Shown in pieces: positions 35,162 through 44,445 of a DNA stretch of 51,196 nt. The position numbers and the translations under genes were made by a program. The notes under the pieces were generated by a model. It worked only from the letters and a program-made list of their open reading frames with translations, ran no database searches and was not told the DNA's origin. Numbering within the stretch: the stretch's first letter is position 1; every line of letters starts with the position of its first letter. The DNA is from Bacteroidetes bacterium HGW-Bacteroidetes-17 (GTDB lineage: Bacteria > Bacteroidota > Bacteroidia > Bacteroidales > GCA-2711565), in NCBI GenBank assembly GCA_002840985.1, contig PHDM01000004.1, forward strand, positions 1 through 51,196. The letters are read 5' to 3'.

Positions 35162-35181
35162 AAGACCTAAACTAAGGTCTT
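35162..35181 (-). terminator. Hairpin with T tract in front of greA
   Basis: AAGACCT (35162-35168) pairs with AGGTCTT (35175-35181), followed leftward by a T run. It ends transcription from the gene at 35333, or may act as an attenuator in the greA leader, since it is only 28 bases from the greA start and leaves little room for a promoter between. Confidence 0.55.
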
Positions 35182-35332
35182 CCTATATAATTAATAAAAT
35201 TGATGGCATAAATTAACAATACAATTTATGCGCCTTGGCCATCTAAGCCATGTGTGTCCTCAAAATCTTTGTAAAAATAACAAATCATTGCAATCTTTTT
35301 ACACTGTATGATAAATTTTCAACAAATCTATA

Positions 35333-35812
35333 TTAAATCTTAATGTAAGGTGGATTAAGAATCTCAGAATAAATTACAGCTTTTCTCATATCAAATTCAC
35401 CGCTATCGTTTAACAGGTCAGTTATCAGATTATCCACCTTTTCGTCTTCCTCGTGGTATTCTGTTTCATTTCTTGAAACCTGGCCTGAACCAGCTTCCTG
35501 TTTTGTTTTAAAGGCCGAAACACCTTCGGTTTCAGATTTGTTGAACGAATATTTCTCCACTTCTTCTACAACATCAAGCTCTGAATATTGCCTATCCAAA
35601 TAATCATCATTACTTTCTTCAACTTCGAAAAGATTCTCAAAATTAAACTTCTTATTTAAAATGGATTCGAATTTGCTTTCTGTTTTAGGAAAAATCTCAT
35701 CTGATTTAACTTCCGACTTAAACGCCTGTTTGCGTTTCTGCTTTTGGCCCTGGTTATAAATCGAATATGCTACCCAAGCCACCCCAACCAGAACGTATAT
35801 AAAGTCTTCCAT
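35333..35812 (-). CDS. Conserved membrane-anchored protein of unknown function
   Basis: A 159-residue protein. One membrane segment at about residues 4-20 (FIYVLVGVAWVAYSIYN) is followed by a basic patch (GQKQKRKQAFK), which suggests the C-terminal part faces the cytoplasm. The rest is acidic and probably disordered, ending in a compact motif, FDMRKAVIYSEILNPPY. I remember this tail from other Bacteroidota proteins of unknown function. It has no catalytic motif. It lies between murF-alr and greA. Confidence 0.65.
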   Translation of the reverse strand: MEDFIYVLVGVAWVAYSIYNQGQKQKRKQAFKSEVKSDEIFPKTESKFESILNKKFNFENLFEVEESNDDYLDRQYSELDVVEEVEKYSFNKSETEGVSAFKTKQEAGSGQVSRNETEYHEEDEKVDNLITDLLNDSGEFDMRKAVIYSEILNPPYIKI

Positions 35813-35931
35813 TTTAATTAATTAACTGAATGCAAAATTACTTATTTTTTTGCATTTAAATCCAAAACAGCATTAAAGTTATAATTTATTCCGGTAAATG
35901 CAACATTTGCGAATAAATATGCAGTTCCGAT

Positions 35932-38430
35932 TTACTCCTGAAAATAAATCCGCTTTACCCTGCGCGAAATCCCTGTCAAAATTTCATATGGGATGGTATT
36001 GATGCTTTCTGCCATTTCCCAAATCGGATAATTCTCGCCAAAAATAATCACTTCATCACCTTCAACGGCTGTAATGTCCGTAATATCGATCATACACATA
36101 TCCATGCAGATGTTGCCAATGATGGGAGCAAACTTATCGTTCAACCATAACTTTCCAACCCCATTGCCTAAACTCATGCTTAATCCATCGGCATATCCTA
36201 CAGGTATAATCGCGATGATCATTTCCTTTTTTGCTTTGCCAGAACGATTATACCCTACAGTTTCACCGGTCTTAATTCGTTTGATTTGTGAAATGGTAGA
36301 TTTTAAGGTACTCACACTTTCAAGTCCGGCTCGCTCAACCTTATCGGTTGAAATGCCATAAAGTCCAATTCCTAATCGTACCATGTCGAATTGAGCATCC
36401 GGGAAACGGTTGATACCGGATGAGTTCAGGATGTGGCAAAGTACGGGATGATCATCAGCTTGTGATATAATCTCTTTACTCATTTTCTGGAACCGGGAGA
36501 TTTGAAGTCGTGTAAAATCATCAAATGCTTCATCCTGACTTCCTGCCAAATGCGAAAAAACAGATTGAAGATAAATAGACTTATTTTGTTTTAATCGTTC
36601 CAGAAGTTGCTCCAAATCATGCTCCTCGAAACCCAAACGATGCATTCCTGTGTCTAGTTTAATGTGAATCTTGACCGGCTTATTCGCAGGGATAATATTT
36701 TCTTTGATCGATTTTTCGAGTAAACCAAGGATACGGAAGCTATATATTTCGGGTTCCAAATTGTACTTAATGATGCTGTCAAAACTTTGCCAATCAGGAT
36801 TCATAACCATGATGGGAGTATTGATTCCGGCTTTACGTAATTCAACGCCTTCATCCGAATAAGCTACCGTCAAATAATCAACATGGTGAAACTGAAGCGC
36901 ATTGGCTATTTCGAAACTACCACTTCCATAAGAGAAAGCTTTTACCATTGCCATGATTTTGGTAGCAGGATTCTTTAACTTATTTCGATAATAATTCAGG
37001 TTGTTGATCAATGAATTTAAATTGATTTCCAATACCGTTTCGTGCGCTTTCTGCTGCAAGGCTCTGCTGATCTGTTCAAATTCAAAAAACCGGGCTCCTT
37101 TTAATAAAATTGTTTCATGGTTGAATGAAGTAAATGGAAATTTGTTTAAGAAATCTTCCGTACTTGAAAAGAAATATTTTTCCATGTTGAATCGATCCTT
37201 GCTATTACTAATGGAATTTCCGATCCCAATTAGTTTTTGAATCCCTTTGCTATCCAACAATTCAGAGATATAACCATATAAATCCAATTCATTTCGTCCA
37301 CTTTGAAGCAAATCAGACAGAATTACCGTTCTTTTGGTATGTTGCTTTTGTTGCTTCAGAAAATCCAATGCGATACTTAACGAATTAATATCTGAATTAT
37401 AACTATCGTTAATGATTGAACAATTGTTAATACCTTCCTTCATCTCCAACCGCATTGCAATTGGAGACAGCTGTAGCATTCGTTCTGATATTACACTTTG
37501 ATTATACCCCATGTAAAGCAAGAGAGCCCAACAATGAATTGCATTTTCAATGGATGCATCATCGATAAATGGGATCTGTATCTGGATGTTTTTGTCTTTG
37601 AATTTTCCTGAAACAATAGTTAGGTTATACTGTTTTTCAACGGAAATACTATTTAAATCAGCCTCTCCCTTATAACTCCAGGTGAAGGATTTGATCCTGT
37701 TCAGGATTTCAGATCGTATAATTACCCCCTGAATTTCTGAATGATCAACACAATATACCAAAACATCGACCTTTGTAAATAGTTTTAGTTTCTCACCTGC
37801 TTTTTGCTGAAGGTTGATGAAGTTTTCATCATGAGCATGACCCACATTCGTAAACAATCCAATATTCGGCTCAATAATTTTGCGAAGCTTTTCCATTTCC
37901 TCAGTCTCGGAAATTCCGGCTTCAAAAATCGCCAATTCATGCTCGTCATGCATTTGCCAAACAGACAATGGCACTCCAATTTGAGAATTATAACTTTTGG
38001 GGCTCCTTATAATATTTTTATCTGTTCGTAATAACTGATATAACCATTCCTTAACGATTGTTTTTCCATTGCTCCCGGTAATGCCAATCACCGGAATATC
38101 AAACCTTTTTCGATGGACGGCTGTTAAAAGCTGCAAAGCATCAAGGGTATTCTTTACCCTGATGAAATTGGCTTTCTTAAATGATTTGAAATCATCAGGT
38201 AATTTTGTGACCATGAAATGACGAATACCTTTATCGTAAAGCTCCTTAATATACAAATGTCCATTATTCCGTTTACTGCTGAGTGCAATAAACATACAAC
38301 GCACCGGAGATATCAGTCTTCTGCTATCAATCAAAATATCCCTGACAATCGAATCTTTTTCTGTTCCGGGATAAAAATCCCCCTGAACGATCTTTACGAT
38401 CTCCTTTATTTGATAATCTGAATTTAGCAT
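35932..38430 (-). CDS. murF-alr: Bifunctional MurF ligase / alanine racemase
   Basis: An 832-residue fusion that makes D-alanine and joins D-Ala-D-Ala to the UDP-muramoyl tripeptide in the cytoplasm. Residues 1-450 are MurF: the ATP loop is GITGSNGKTIVKEWL, with ENAIHCWALLLYMG and INDSYNSDINS as the central and C-terminal family motifs. Residues about 465-832 are a fold-type III alanine racemase: the PLP lysine is in MAMVKAFSYGSGS, HIKLDTGMHRLGF follows, and the second catalytic tyrosine region is VGYNRSGK. This fusion is characteristic of Bacteroidota. It starts 6 bases after pdxA, so they form one operon. Confidence 0.95.
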   Translation of the reverse strand: MLNSDYQIKEIVKIVQGDFYPGTEKDSIVRDILIDSRRLISPVRCMFIALSSKRNNGHLYIKELYDKGIRHFMVTKLPDDFKSFKKANFIRVKNTLDALQLLTAVHRKRFDIPVIGITGSNGKTIVKEWLYQLLRTDKNIIRSPKSYNSQIGVPLSVWQMHDEHELAIFEAGISETEEMEKLRKIIEPNIGLFTNVGHAHDENFINLQQKAGEKLKLFTKVDVLVYCVDHSEIQGVIIRSEILNRIKSFTWSYKGEADLNSISVEKQYNLTIVSGKFKDKNIQIQIPFIDDASIENAIHCWALLLYMGYNQSVISERMLQLSPIAMRLEMKEGINNCSIINDSYNSDINSLSIALDFLKQQKQHTKRTVILSDLLQSGRNELDLYGYISELLDSKGIQKLIGIGNSISNSKDRFNMEKYFFSSTEDFLNKFPFTSFNHETILLKGARFFEFEQISRALQQKAHETVLEINLNSLINNLNYYRNKLKNPATKIMAMVKAFSYGSGSFEIANALQFHHVDYLTVAYSDEGVELRKAGINTPIMVMNPDWQSFDSIIKYNLEPEIYSFRILGLLEKSIKENIIPANKPVKIHIKLDTGMHRLGFEEHDLEQLLERLKQNKSIYLQSVFSHLAGSQDEAFDDFTRLQISRFQKMSKEIISQADDHPVLCHILNSSGINRFPDAQFDMVRLGIGLYGISTDKVERAGLESVSTLKSTISQIKRIKTGETVGYNRSGKAKKEMIIAIIPVGYADGLSMSLGNGVGKLWLNDKFAPIIGNICMDMCMIDITDITAVEGDEVIIFGENYPIWEMAESINTIPYEILTGISRRVKRIYFQE

Positions 38431-38436
38431 GGCTAT

Positions 38437-39525
38437 TTAGTTTGCCGAATTATTCGTTTCTTGTTCGGTTGTTATCAACGGATTTTTAACTAATTCCTGA
38501 TGCATCAATCTGTTTTTATAGATTTCAATTCCAAGATAGATGGCACTTGTAAAAGATTCACTTGAAGCTATGTTTTTACCGGCAATATCATAAGCTGTTC
38601 CATGCGCCGGAGATGTTCGAACAATTGAAAGTCCTGCGGTATAATTCACGCCACTTTCAAATGCCAAGGTTTTAAAAGCAATCAATCCCTGATCATGATA
38701 CATGGCCAGCACCCCATCAAAGTTTTTATAGGATTGAGATCCAAAAAATCCATCTGCCGGATAGGGACCATAAGCTAATATATTTTCATCAAACGCTTTC
38801 CTGATTGCCGGTATGATTATATCCATTTCTTCACTTCCGAGCAATCCTTCGTCACCGGCATGCGGATTTAAGCCAAGTAAGGCAATTTTTGGTTTGCGGA
38901 TTCCAAAATCAACCTTCAAACTTTCATTCATAATCCGCACTTTTTCCATAATTAAGTCAATGGTTAATGCGGCAGAAACATCCTTAAGTGGAATATGACC
39001 TGTGACAACACCAAGTCTTATACTATCACAAACCATTAACATTAAAGGGGTTTGATTGCCAAATTTTTCAGCTAAATATTCGGTATGTCCCGGAAATTTA
39101 AACCCATCGGATTGAATATTATGTTTATTGATTGGTGCAGTTACTAATATTTGAATGTCATTGTTTTTCAAACCCACTACAGCTTCTTCTAATGATTGCA
39201 GTGCCAGTTCCCCGGCATCGTTCCTTGATTTGCCCAGTTCAATCTTCACTTCTTTCTCACAACAATTGATCAAATTTGCTTTCAAGGGGCTTATCTGATC
39301 GGCCGATTTAATTATGTTAAAACTAAATTCCTGAAGATTTATCGCTTTTCGGTGATAAGACGCTGCTTTTGAAGAGCCATAAACCACAGGGGTGAACAAC
39401 TCTAAAATACGGGGGTCGCGAAACGATTTAATGATAACTTCATATCCAATTCCGTTGATATCTCCATGAGAGATTCCAACCCTGATCACATTTTCTGTAT
39501 CCTCTATTTCACTCATTTTTATCAT
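38437..39525 (-). CDS. pdxA: 4-hydroxythreonine-4-phosphate dehydrogenase
   Basis: A 362-residue enzyme of the DXP-dependent pyridoxal phosphate pathway. It has the opening VGISHGDINGIGYEV, the metal-site histidine regions FPGHTEYLAEKF, YHDQGLIAFK and SPAHGTAYDIAGK, and the NPHAGDEGLLGSEE motif. The start is either ATG 39525 or the ATG three codons later. Being next to the racemase half of murF-alr, which needs PLP, makes biochemical sense, although the order may be only operon convenience. Confidence 0.95.
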   Translation of the reverse strand: MIKMSEIEDTENVIRVGISHGDINGIGYEVIIKSFRDPRILELFTPVVYGSSKAASYHRKAINLQEFSFNIIKSADQISPLKANLINCCEKEVKIELGKSRNDAGELALQSLEEAVVGLKNNDIQILVTAPINKHNIQSDGFKFPGHTEYLAEKFGNQTPLMLMVCDSIRLGVVTGHIPLKDVSAALTIDLIMEKVRIMNESLKVDFGIRKPKIALLGLNPHAGDEGLLGSEEMDIIIPAIRKAFDENILAYGPYPADGFFGSQSYKNFDGVLAMYHDQGLIAFKTLAFESGVNYTAGLSIVRTSPAHGTAYDIAGKNIASSESFTSAIYLGIEIYKNRLMHQELVKNPLITTEQETNNSAN

Positions 39526-39647
39526 ATTTTAAGGAGTTGCAAAGATAATATATAATTATCTTAACTACTTTTTGGTTTAGGCATATTAAATTTTTGATGC
39601 TTCCCTATTTTTGAACAGCCTGTCTAAATACAAATTTAGCAGGCAAT

Positions 39648-41081
39648 TTACTTCATTTTATGTTTGATGAAATCGAATAAGAGCCGAACCCCAACACCTG
39701 TACCTCCGAGCCCACGGTAGCTATCCTTTTTATTTAAAAATGCAGTTCCTGCAATATCAAGGTGTATGTAAGGATAATCGGTAAAATGGGCCAAGAACTT
39801 TCCGGCTGTAATGGCCCCTGCTGTTGGGCCACCAAGATTTTTAATATCAGCTATCGAAGATTTTATCTCCTCATCATATTCTTCCCAAAAAGGAAATTCA
39901 ACAATACGTTCATGCACACGGTATCCGCTTTCCGACAATAATTTTATTTCGTTTTCCGACTTGGTACCCATGGCTACAGATCCATTATGCCCAATGGCCC
40001 GCTGTGCAGCACCTGTTAATGTTGCTAAATCAATGACGAGTTCAGGTTCATATTTTTTTGCATAAGAAAGGGCGTCAGCAAGAATTATTCTGCCTTCAGC
40101 ATCTGTATTTAGCACCTCCACGCTGGTTCCGTCATGCATATAAATAACATCTCCGCTCACGTAAGCATTTCCATCGGTGCGATTATCGGTTGCCGGAATT
40201 AAACCAATAACATATACCGGAAGCTTTGCTTTTGCAATGGCATAGATAGCCCCTGTAACGGCTGCTCCACCGGCCATATCACATTTCATATCATTCATGT
40301 GATCTTCGGTTTTGATATTCATCCCACCGGTATCATAAACTACCCCTTTGCCCACAAAAACATATGGTTTTTGATTTACAACATTTTCGGGTTTGTATTC
40401 AATAATATTAAAAGTCGGAGGATCAATACTACCTTTATTAACGGCCAATAATCCTCCCATTTTCAGGCTTTCAATCTTCCTTTTGTTGAGGACTTCCACC
40501 TTTACATCCGTCTCGTTAAAAATTTGTTGAATCTCTTCCGAAAACTTTTCAGCGGTTAAATAAGAAACAGGCTCATTAACCAAAGTCCTTGCAATGGCAT
40601 TAGCTTCGGTTAAAATATTTAGTTGCTCGACGCTTTTGGGGTCAATAATATTTGAAATGATTTTAATTTCCGACAGCACATTTTGCTTCTTTGTCTTTTC
40701 CTTAAAATATTTTAAAAATTGATAATTCCCCAATGACATCCCTTCTGCAAAAGGAAGTGCCAGGATTTCATTCTTGGTATAGTCGAGAACAGAAATACCT
40801 GTGAGTTTATGAGTATTGATGACTTCTAATAATTTATCACCCGACTTTCTCGCATTCTCACTTGTTCTGTTCAAATCATTTTTTTGATCAATCATTTGGA
40901 TGAAGAGCCAATATGACATTTTATTAAACTCAACACTTTTGATTTCCTGCTCAACACTTTTTTTGACAAATGCGATTTCGTTTTTATCTAACAGATCCTT
41001 TGGCAATTGTTTAAGGTCGGATATTAAGATTACCAGATTACTATTAATCCCATACTTTTTCGCACATTTAACTTTTATCAT
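39648..41081 (-). CDS. pepA: M17-family leucyl aminopeptidase
   Basis: A 477-residue cytosolic dizinc peptidase. The C-terminal catalytic half has VGKGVVYDTGGMNIK (lysine and aspartate ligands), MKCDMAGGAAVTG and the signature NTDAEGRIILADAL. Near the end are GPTAGAITAGKFL and the C-terminal RLLFDFI. The N-terminal part is a poorly conserved Macro-like domain. Length is normal. It lies 22 bases after waaA and is probably in the same operon. Confidence 0.94.
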   Translation of the reverse strand: MIKVKCAKKYGINSNLVILISDLKQLPKDLLDKNEIAFVKKSVEQEIKSVEFNKMSYWLFIQMIDQKNDLNRTSENARKSGDKLLEVINTHKLTGISVLDYTKNEILALPFAEGMSLGNYQFLKYFKEKTKKQNVLSEIKIISNIIDPKSVEQLNILTEANAIARTLVNEPVSYLTAEKFSEEIQQIFNETDVKVEVLNKRKIESLKMGGLLAVNKGSIDPPTFNIIEYKPENVVNQKPYVFVGKGVVYDTGGMNIKTEDHMNDMKCDMAGGAAVTGAIYAIAKAKLPVYVIGLIPATDNRTDGNAYVSGDVIYMHDGTSVEVLNTDAEGRIILADALSYAKKYEPELVIDLATLTGAAQRAIGHNGSVAMGTKSENEIKLLSESGYRVHERIVEFPFWEEYDEEIKSSIADIKNLGGPTAGAITAGKFLAHFTDYPYIHLDIAGTAFLNKKDSYRGLGGTGVGVRLLFDFIKHKMK

Positions 41082-41103
41082 TTTTCTCGGTTTATATAAA
41101 TTC

Positions 41104-42342
41104 TTAATTTTCTAATAATTTGTTCAGGTAATCCAAGATTATTTTGGAAGCCCCAACACTTTGATTTACGTAATTCTTATTTGTTTGGCAAGCATTCTGA
41201 TACATCTCTTTTTTGATAATCAAATTTGAGAAGATCTCCTGGAGTTCGCCACTGTTCTTTATTGAAAAAGCACCTTTTAATTTAATCAAATCTTTGGCTT
41301 CCTGAAATTTTTGGAACTTAGGCCCAAAAACTACCGGAATACCAAAAGTAACTGGTTCCTGAATATTGTGCAGCCCTGTCTTGAATCCACCGCCAATATA
41401 AGCAATTGTTGCGTACTGATATAAATGAGCAAGTACCCCAATACTATCCACAATTAAAACTTTGTAATGATCAAGCTCATTTATTTTAGCAGCTGAGAGC
41501 AAGATTGCTTTCGATCCGATCTTTTTCTGAATTTGCTCAATTCTTGAAGCATGAACCTCATGGGGTGCAATAACAAATTTTAATTCAGGAAACTGCTCAA
41601 TCATCGGAATGAGTTGCTCTTCATCTTGTGGCCAGGTACTTCCGGCAATGATCAATTGCTGATCTCCTTTAAAAGCTTCAACAATTTCAAATTTCAATGG
41701 ATTCTGTGCTAATTGATACACCCGATCAAAACGGGTATCACCACAAGTGGTCACCTGATTAATTCCTATATTTTGAAGTAACTCTTTTGACTCTTCATTC
41801 TGAACAAAAAAATGATCGATATTATTTAATTCCTTCCTAAACCAGCTACCATAAGATTTGAAAAAGTATTGATCAGGTCTAAATAGGGAAGAGATAAAAA
41901 TAACAGGGATTTTTTGCTTTTTAAGTTCTGCCAAATAATTAAACCAAAACTCATATTTCACAAAAATTACAAGCTTGGGATTAATGATGCTTATAAACTT
42001 CTTAGTATTTGAAATGGTGTCTAATGGGAGGTACGTTACAATATCGGCATACTCGTAATTTTTTCTTATTTCATAACCTGAAGGGGAGAAAAAACTAAGT
42101 AAAATCTTATAATTCGGATGCACTTTTTTGAGGCCTTCTATTATGGGCCGGCCTTGTTCAAATTCGCCAAGTGAAGCACAATGAATCCAGATAAACTCAT
42201 CTCCGGCAGCAACCGAATTTAGAAGCGGTTCAAAAACATTTCTTCTCCCATTTACCCATTTTTTCGCTTTTTTATTTACCAAAGAGGCAAATAAAATCGC
42301 AAAGTATAATAATGAAATGAAAAAATTATATAAGAATGTCAT
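41104..42342 (-). CDS. waaA: 3-deoxy-D-manno-octulosonic acid transferase (Kdo transferase)
   Basis: A 412-residue inner-membrane glycosyltransferase that puts Kdo on lipid A. An N-terminal anchor (residues 1-20, FLYNFFISLLYFAILFASL) precedes the GT-B fold with IWIHCASLGEFEQGRPII, the FVKYEFWFNY motif and the C-terminal GSTWPQDEEQ, HEVHASRI, IGGGFKTGLHNIQEP segments. The frame stays open to 42423, but that part is a GC-rich repeat hairpin; the ATG at 42342 gives the normal N-terminus. It leads a waaA-pepA pair. Confidence 0.93.
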   Translation of the reverse strand: MTFLYNFFISLLYFAILFASLVNKKAKKWVNGRRNVFEPLLNSVAAGDEFIWIHCASLGEFEQGRPIIEGLKKVHPNYKILLSFFSPSGYEIRKNYEYADIVTYLPLDTISNTKKFISIINPKLVIFVKYEFWFNYLAELKKQKIPVIFISSLFRPDQYFFKSYGSWFRKELNNIDHFFVQNEESKELLQNIGINQVTTCGDTRFDRVYQLAQNPLKFEIVEAFKGDQQLIIAGSTWPQDEEQLIPMIEQFPELKFVIAPHEVHASRIEQIQKKIGSKAILLSAAKINELDHYKVLIVDSIGVLAHLYQYATIAYIGGGFKTGLHNIQEPVTFGIPVVFGPKFQKFQEAKDLIKLKGAFSIKNSGELQEIFSNLIIKKEMYQNACQTNKNYVNQSVGASKIILDYLNKLLEN

Positions 42343-42701
42343 CCGTAAATAAATTTTATTACACTTTCCTGCCCTGTCTGCCGACAGGCAGGCGCAAGCA
42401 GGTTGGTCGGACGAAACCCGCATGTGAGATTTTCATCCTTGTTTGCGTTTAACGAACATGCTCGTTTTATAAAATATTAAATCGCAAAATAGCACTATCA
42501 AAGGTATTATAAATTTACCTAATCTTTGCAATTTTAGAAATTACAGAAATTATTCAGGCTACTTTATCAACTTAATATTCATCTAACTTAATTATTTATT
42601 CTTCATTTAGTAAATATCCCTAATTTTGCTCTTTGAAAAGATAATACTGGAGGGGATATTCAAATTTTTCCTTCTATAAAAACCTAAAATTAAAAAACAG
42701 A
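42343..42701. other. Intergenic stretch between waaA and wbpE
   Basis: No gene is seen. It contains a GC-rich hairpin next to waaA, a long AT-rich stretch and a possible promoter box, TAATTTTG (42621-42628), 73 bases before wbpE. No TTG stands at the expected distance. Confidence 0.5.
42373..42392. repeat. CCTGCCTG/CAGGCAGG hairpin, second copy
   Basis: CCTGTCTG (42373-42380) pairs with CAGGCAGG (42385-42392) through a four-base loop, with one G-U pair. It is closely similar to the hairpin nested at 34132-34152, but without the outer TCATTCCGA arms. Confidence 0.65.
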
Positions 42702-43832
42702 ATGAAAAAAATTAATATGGTTGACCTGAAGGGTCAGTATGAGAAGATTAAAGGAGAAATTGATGATGCGATTCATGAAGTGCTTGATACTACTGCGTTT
42801 ATTAACGGACCAGTAGTTAAGACCTTTCAGTCGAATTTAGAAAAATATTTAGGAGTTAAACATGTTATCCCTTGTGCCAACGGAACAGACGCTTTGCAAA
42901 TTGCGATGATGGCTTTAGGCCTTAAACCGGGTGATGAAGTAATCACAACTTCTTTTACCTTTATTGCCACTGCTGAGGTTATTGCTTTATTAGGACTAAC
43001 CCCGGTTCTGGTCGATATCGATCCAAACACTTTTAATATCGATCCGGATTCTGTTCGCAAAGCGATAACCACTAAAACCAAGGCGATCGTTCCTGTTCAT
43101 CTTTTCGGACAATGCGCCGATATGGATGCAATCATGGAAATTGCCACTGAATTTAATTTAAAAGTAATTGAAGATGCATGTCAGGCAATTGGTGCAGATT
43201 ATACCTTTAAAAATGGGGAAACCAAGAGAGCCGGAACCATTGGTGAAGTTGGATGTACCTCATTTTTCCCTTCTAAAAATCTGGGTGCTTATGGCGATGG
43301 TGGAGCAATATTTACCAATGATGATGAATTGGCCAATCAATGCCGAATTATCGCAAATCACGGCATGGTTGTCAGATATTACCACGATTTAATTGGGGTA
43401 AATTCAAGACTCGACAGTATTCAGGCAGCTATTTTGAATGTTAAATTGAAATATTTGAATGAATACTCTGAGGCCAGAAATAAAGCTGCTAATGCTTATA
43501 ACCAGGCTTTCTCTAAGAGCAAGAATTTGCAGGTACCTGCACAATTTGCACAATCAACCCATGTTTTTCATCAATATACTTTGCTCACAAAAAATATTAA
43601 CCGGGAAGGGCTTCACGAATATTTAGAATCTAAAGGAATCCCTGCTCCGATTTATTACCCGGTACCGCTTCATTTGCAAAAAGCATATCAGGATCCAAGG
43701 TATAAAGAAGGTGATTTCCCGGTTACCGAAGATGTTTGCAAAAGAGTATTATCTTTACCTATGCATACTGAAATTGATGAAGAACAACTTGCTTTTATCA
43801 CAGGATCTGTATTAGAATTTGTAAACAAATAA
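42702..43832 (+). CDS. wbpE: DegT/DnrJ-family sugar aminotransferase (WbpE-like)
   Basis: A 376-residue PLP enzyme. It closely follows the pattern of WbpE/WlbC, which aminates UDP-3-keto-GlcNAcA: SCANGTDALQIxxMALG-like CANGTDALQIAMMALG, PGDEVITTSFTFIATAE, GQCADMDAI, and the PLP lysine in SFFPSKNLGAYGDGGAIFTND (around residue 190). VGVNSRLDSIQAAIL and the closing LSLPMH are present. It is the first gene of an operon. The next gene, three bases on, is the matching N-acetyltransferase, which supports this substrate over other DegT targets. Confidence 0.85.
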   Translation: MKKINMVDLKGQYEKIKGEIDDAIHEVLDTTAFINGPVVKTFQSNLEKYLGVKHVIPCANGTDALQIAMMALGLKPGDEVITTSFTFIATAEVIALLGLTPVLVDIDPNTFNIDPDSVRKAITTKTKAIVPVHLFGQCADMDAIMEIATEFNLKVIEDACQAIGADYTFKNGETKRAGTIGEVGCTSFFPSKNLGAYGDGGAIFTNDDELANQCRIIANHGMVVRYYHDLIGVNSRLDSIQAAILNVKLKYLNEYSEARNKAANAYNQAFSKSKNLQVPAQFAQSTHVFHQYTLLTKNINREGLHEYLESKGIPAPIYYPVPLHLQKAYQDPRYKEGDFPVTEDVCKRVLSLPMHTEIDEEQLAFITGSVLEFVNK

Positions 43833-43835
43833 AAT

Positions 43836-44411
43836 ATGTCAACTGATTTTTTTGCTCACCAAAGCGCTGTTATTGACGAAGGCTGCCAAATAGGTGCAGG
43901 CACTAAAATCTGGCATTTTTCGCACCTCATGTCAAATTGTATCATTGGTGAAAAATGCAATATTGGCCAGAACGTAGTTGTTTCCCCAGAAGTAATTTTG
44001 GGTAGAAATGTAAAAGTTCAAAATAATGTTTCAGTTTATTCAGGGGTGGTTTGTGAGGATGATGTGTTTTTAGGCCCTTCGATGGTTTTTACGAATATTA
44101 AAAATCCAAGAAGTGCCATCATAAGGAAGGATCAATACGAAAAGACCTTTATTCGGAAAGGGGCCAGTATTGGCGCAAATGCAACCATTATTTGTGGAAT
44201 TGAAATGGGTGAATATGCAATGATTGGTGCAGGAGCCGTTGTGACTAAAGATGTCAAACCTTACGCACTGGTTGTTGGGAATCCCTCAAAACAAATAGGT
44301 TGGGTAAGCGAATATGGGCATCGATTAGTGTTTGATGAAGATGGAATTGGAGAGTGCACAGAGAGTGGTGATAAATACCAATTAAAAAACGAAACGGTTT
44401 TAAAGTTATGA
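43836..44411 (+). CDS. wbpD: Sugar-nucleotide N-acetyltransferase (WbpD-like)
   Basis: A 191-residue left-handed beta-helix acyltransferase with hexapeptide repeats (CQIGAGTKIW, CIIGEKCNIGQNV, NVKVQNNVSVYSGV). Length and sequence follow WbpD, which acetylates the 3-amino group of UDP-GlcNAc3NA: FLGPSMVFTNIKNPRS, RKGASIGANATIICG, VGNPSKQIGWVSEYGHRL and the tail CTESGDKYQL all fit. It is three bases after wbpE and surely co-transcribed. Together they produce a diacetylated uronate for O-antigen or capsule; the earlier and later enzymes (WbpA, WbpB, WbpI) are not in this window. Confidence 0.88.
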   Translation: MSTDFFAHQSAVIDEGCQIGAGTKIWHFSHLMSNCIIGEKCNIGQNVVVSPEVILGRNVKVQNNVSVYSGVVCEDDVFLGPSMVFTNIKNPRSAIIRKDQYEKTFIRKGASIGANATIICGIEMGEYAMIGAGAVVTKDVKPYALVVGNPSKQIGWVSEYGHRLVFDEDGIGECTESGDKYQLKNETVLKL

Positions 44412-44445
44412 ACAATAATCAATTGTCATTAATCATTAATCATTT

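Noticed and set aside
42343-42423. Upstream extension of the waaA frame
   Set aside because: The added residues translate a GC-rich repeat hairpin and precede the normal membrane-anchor start.
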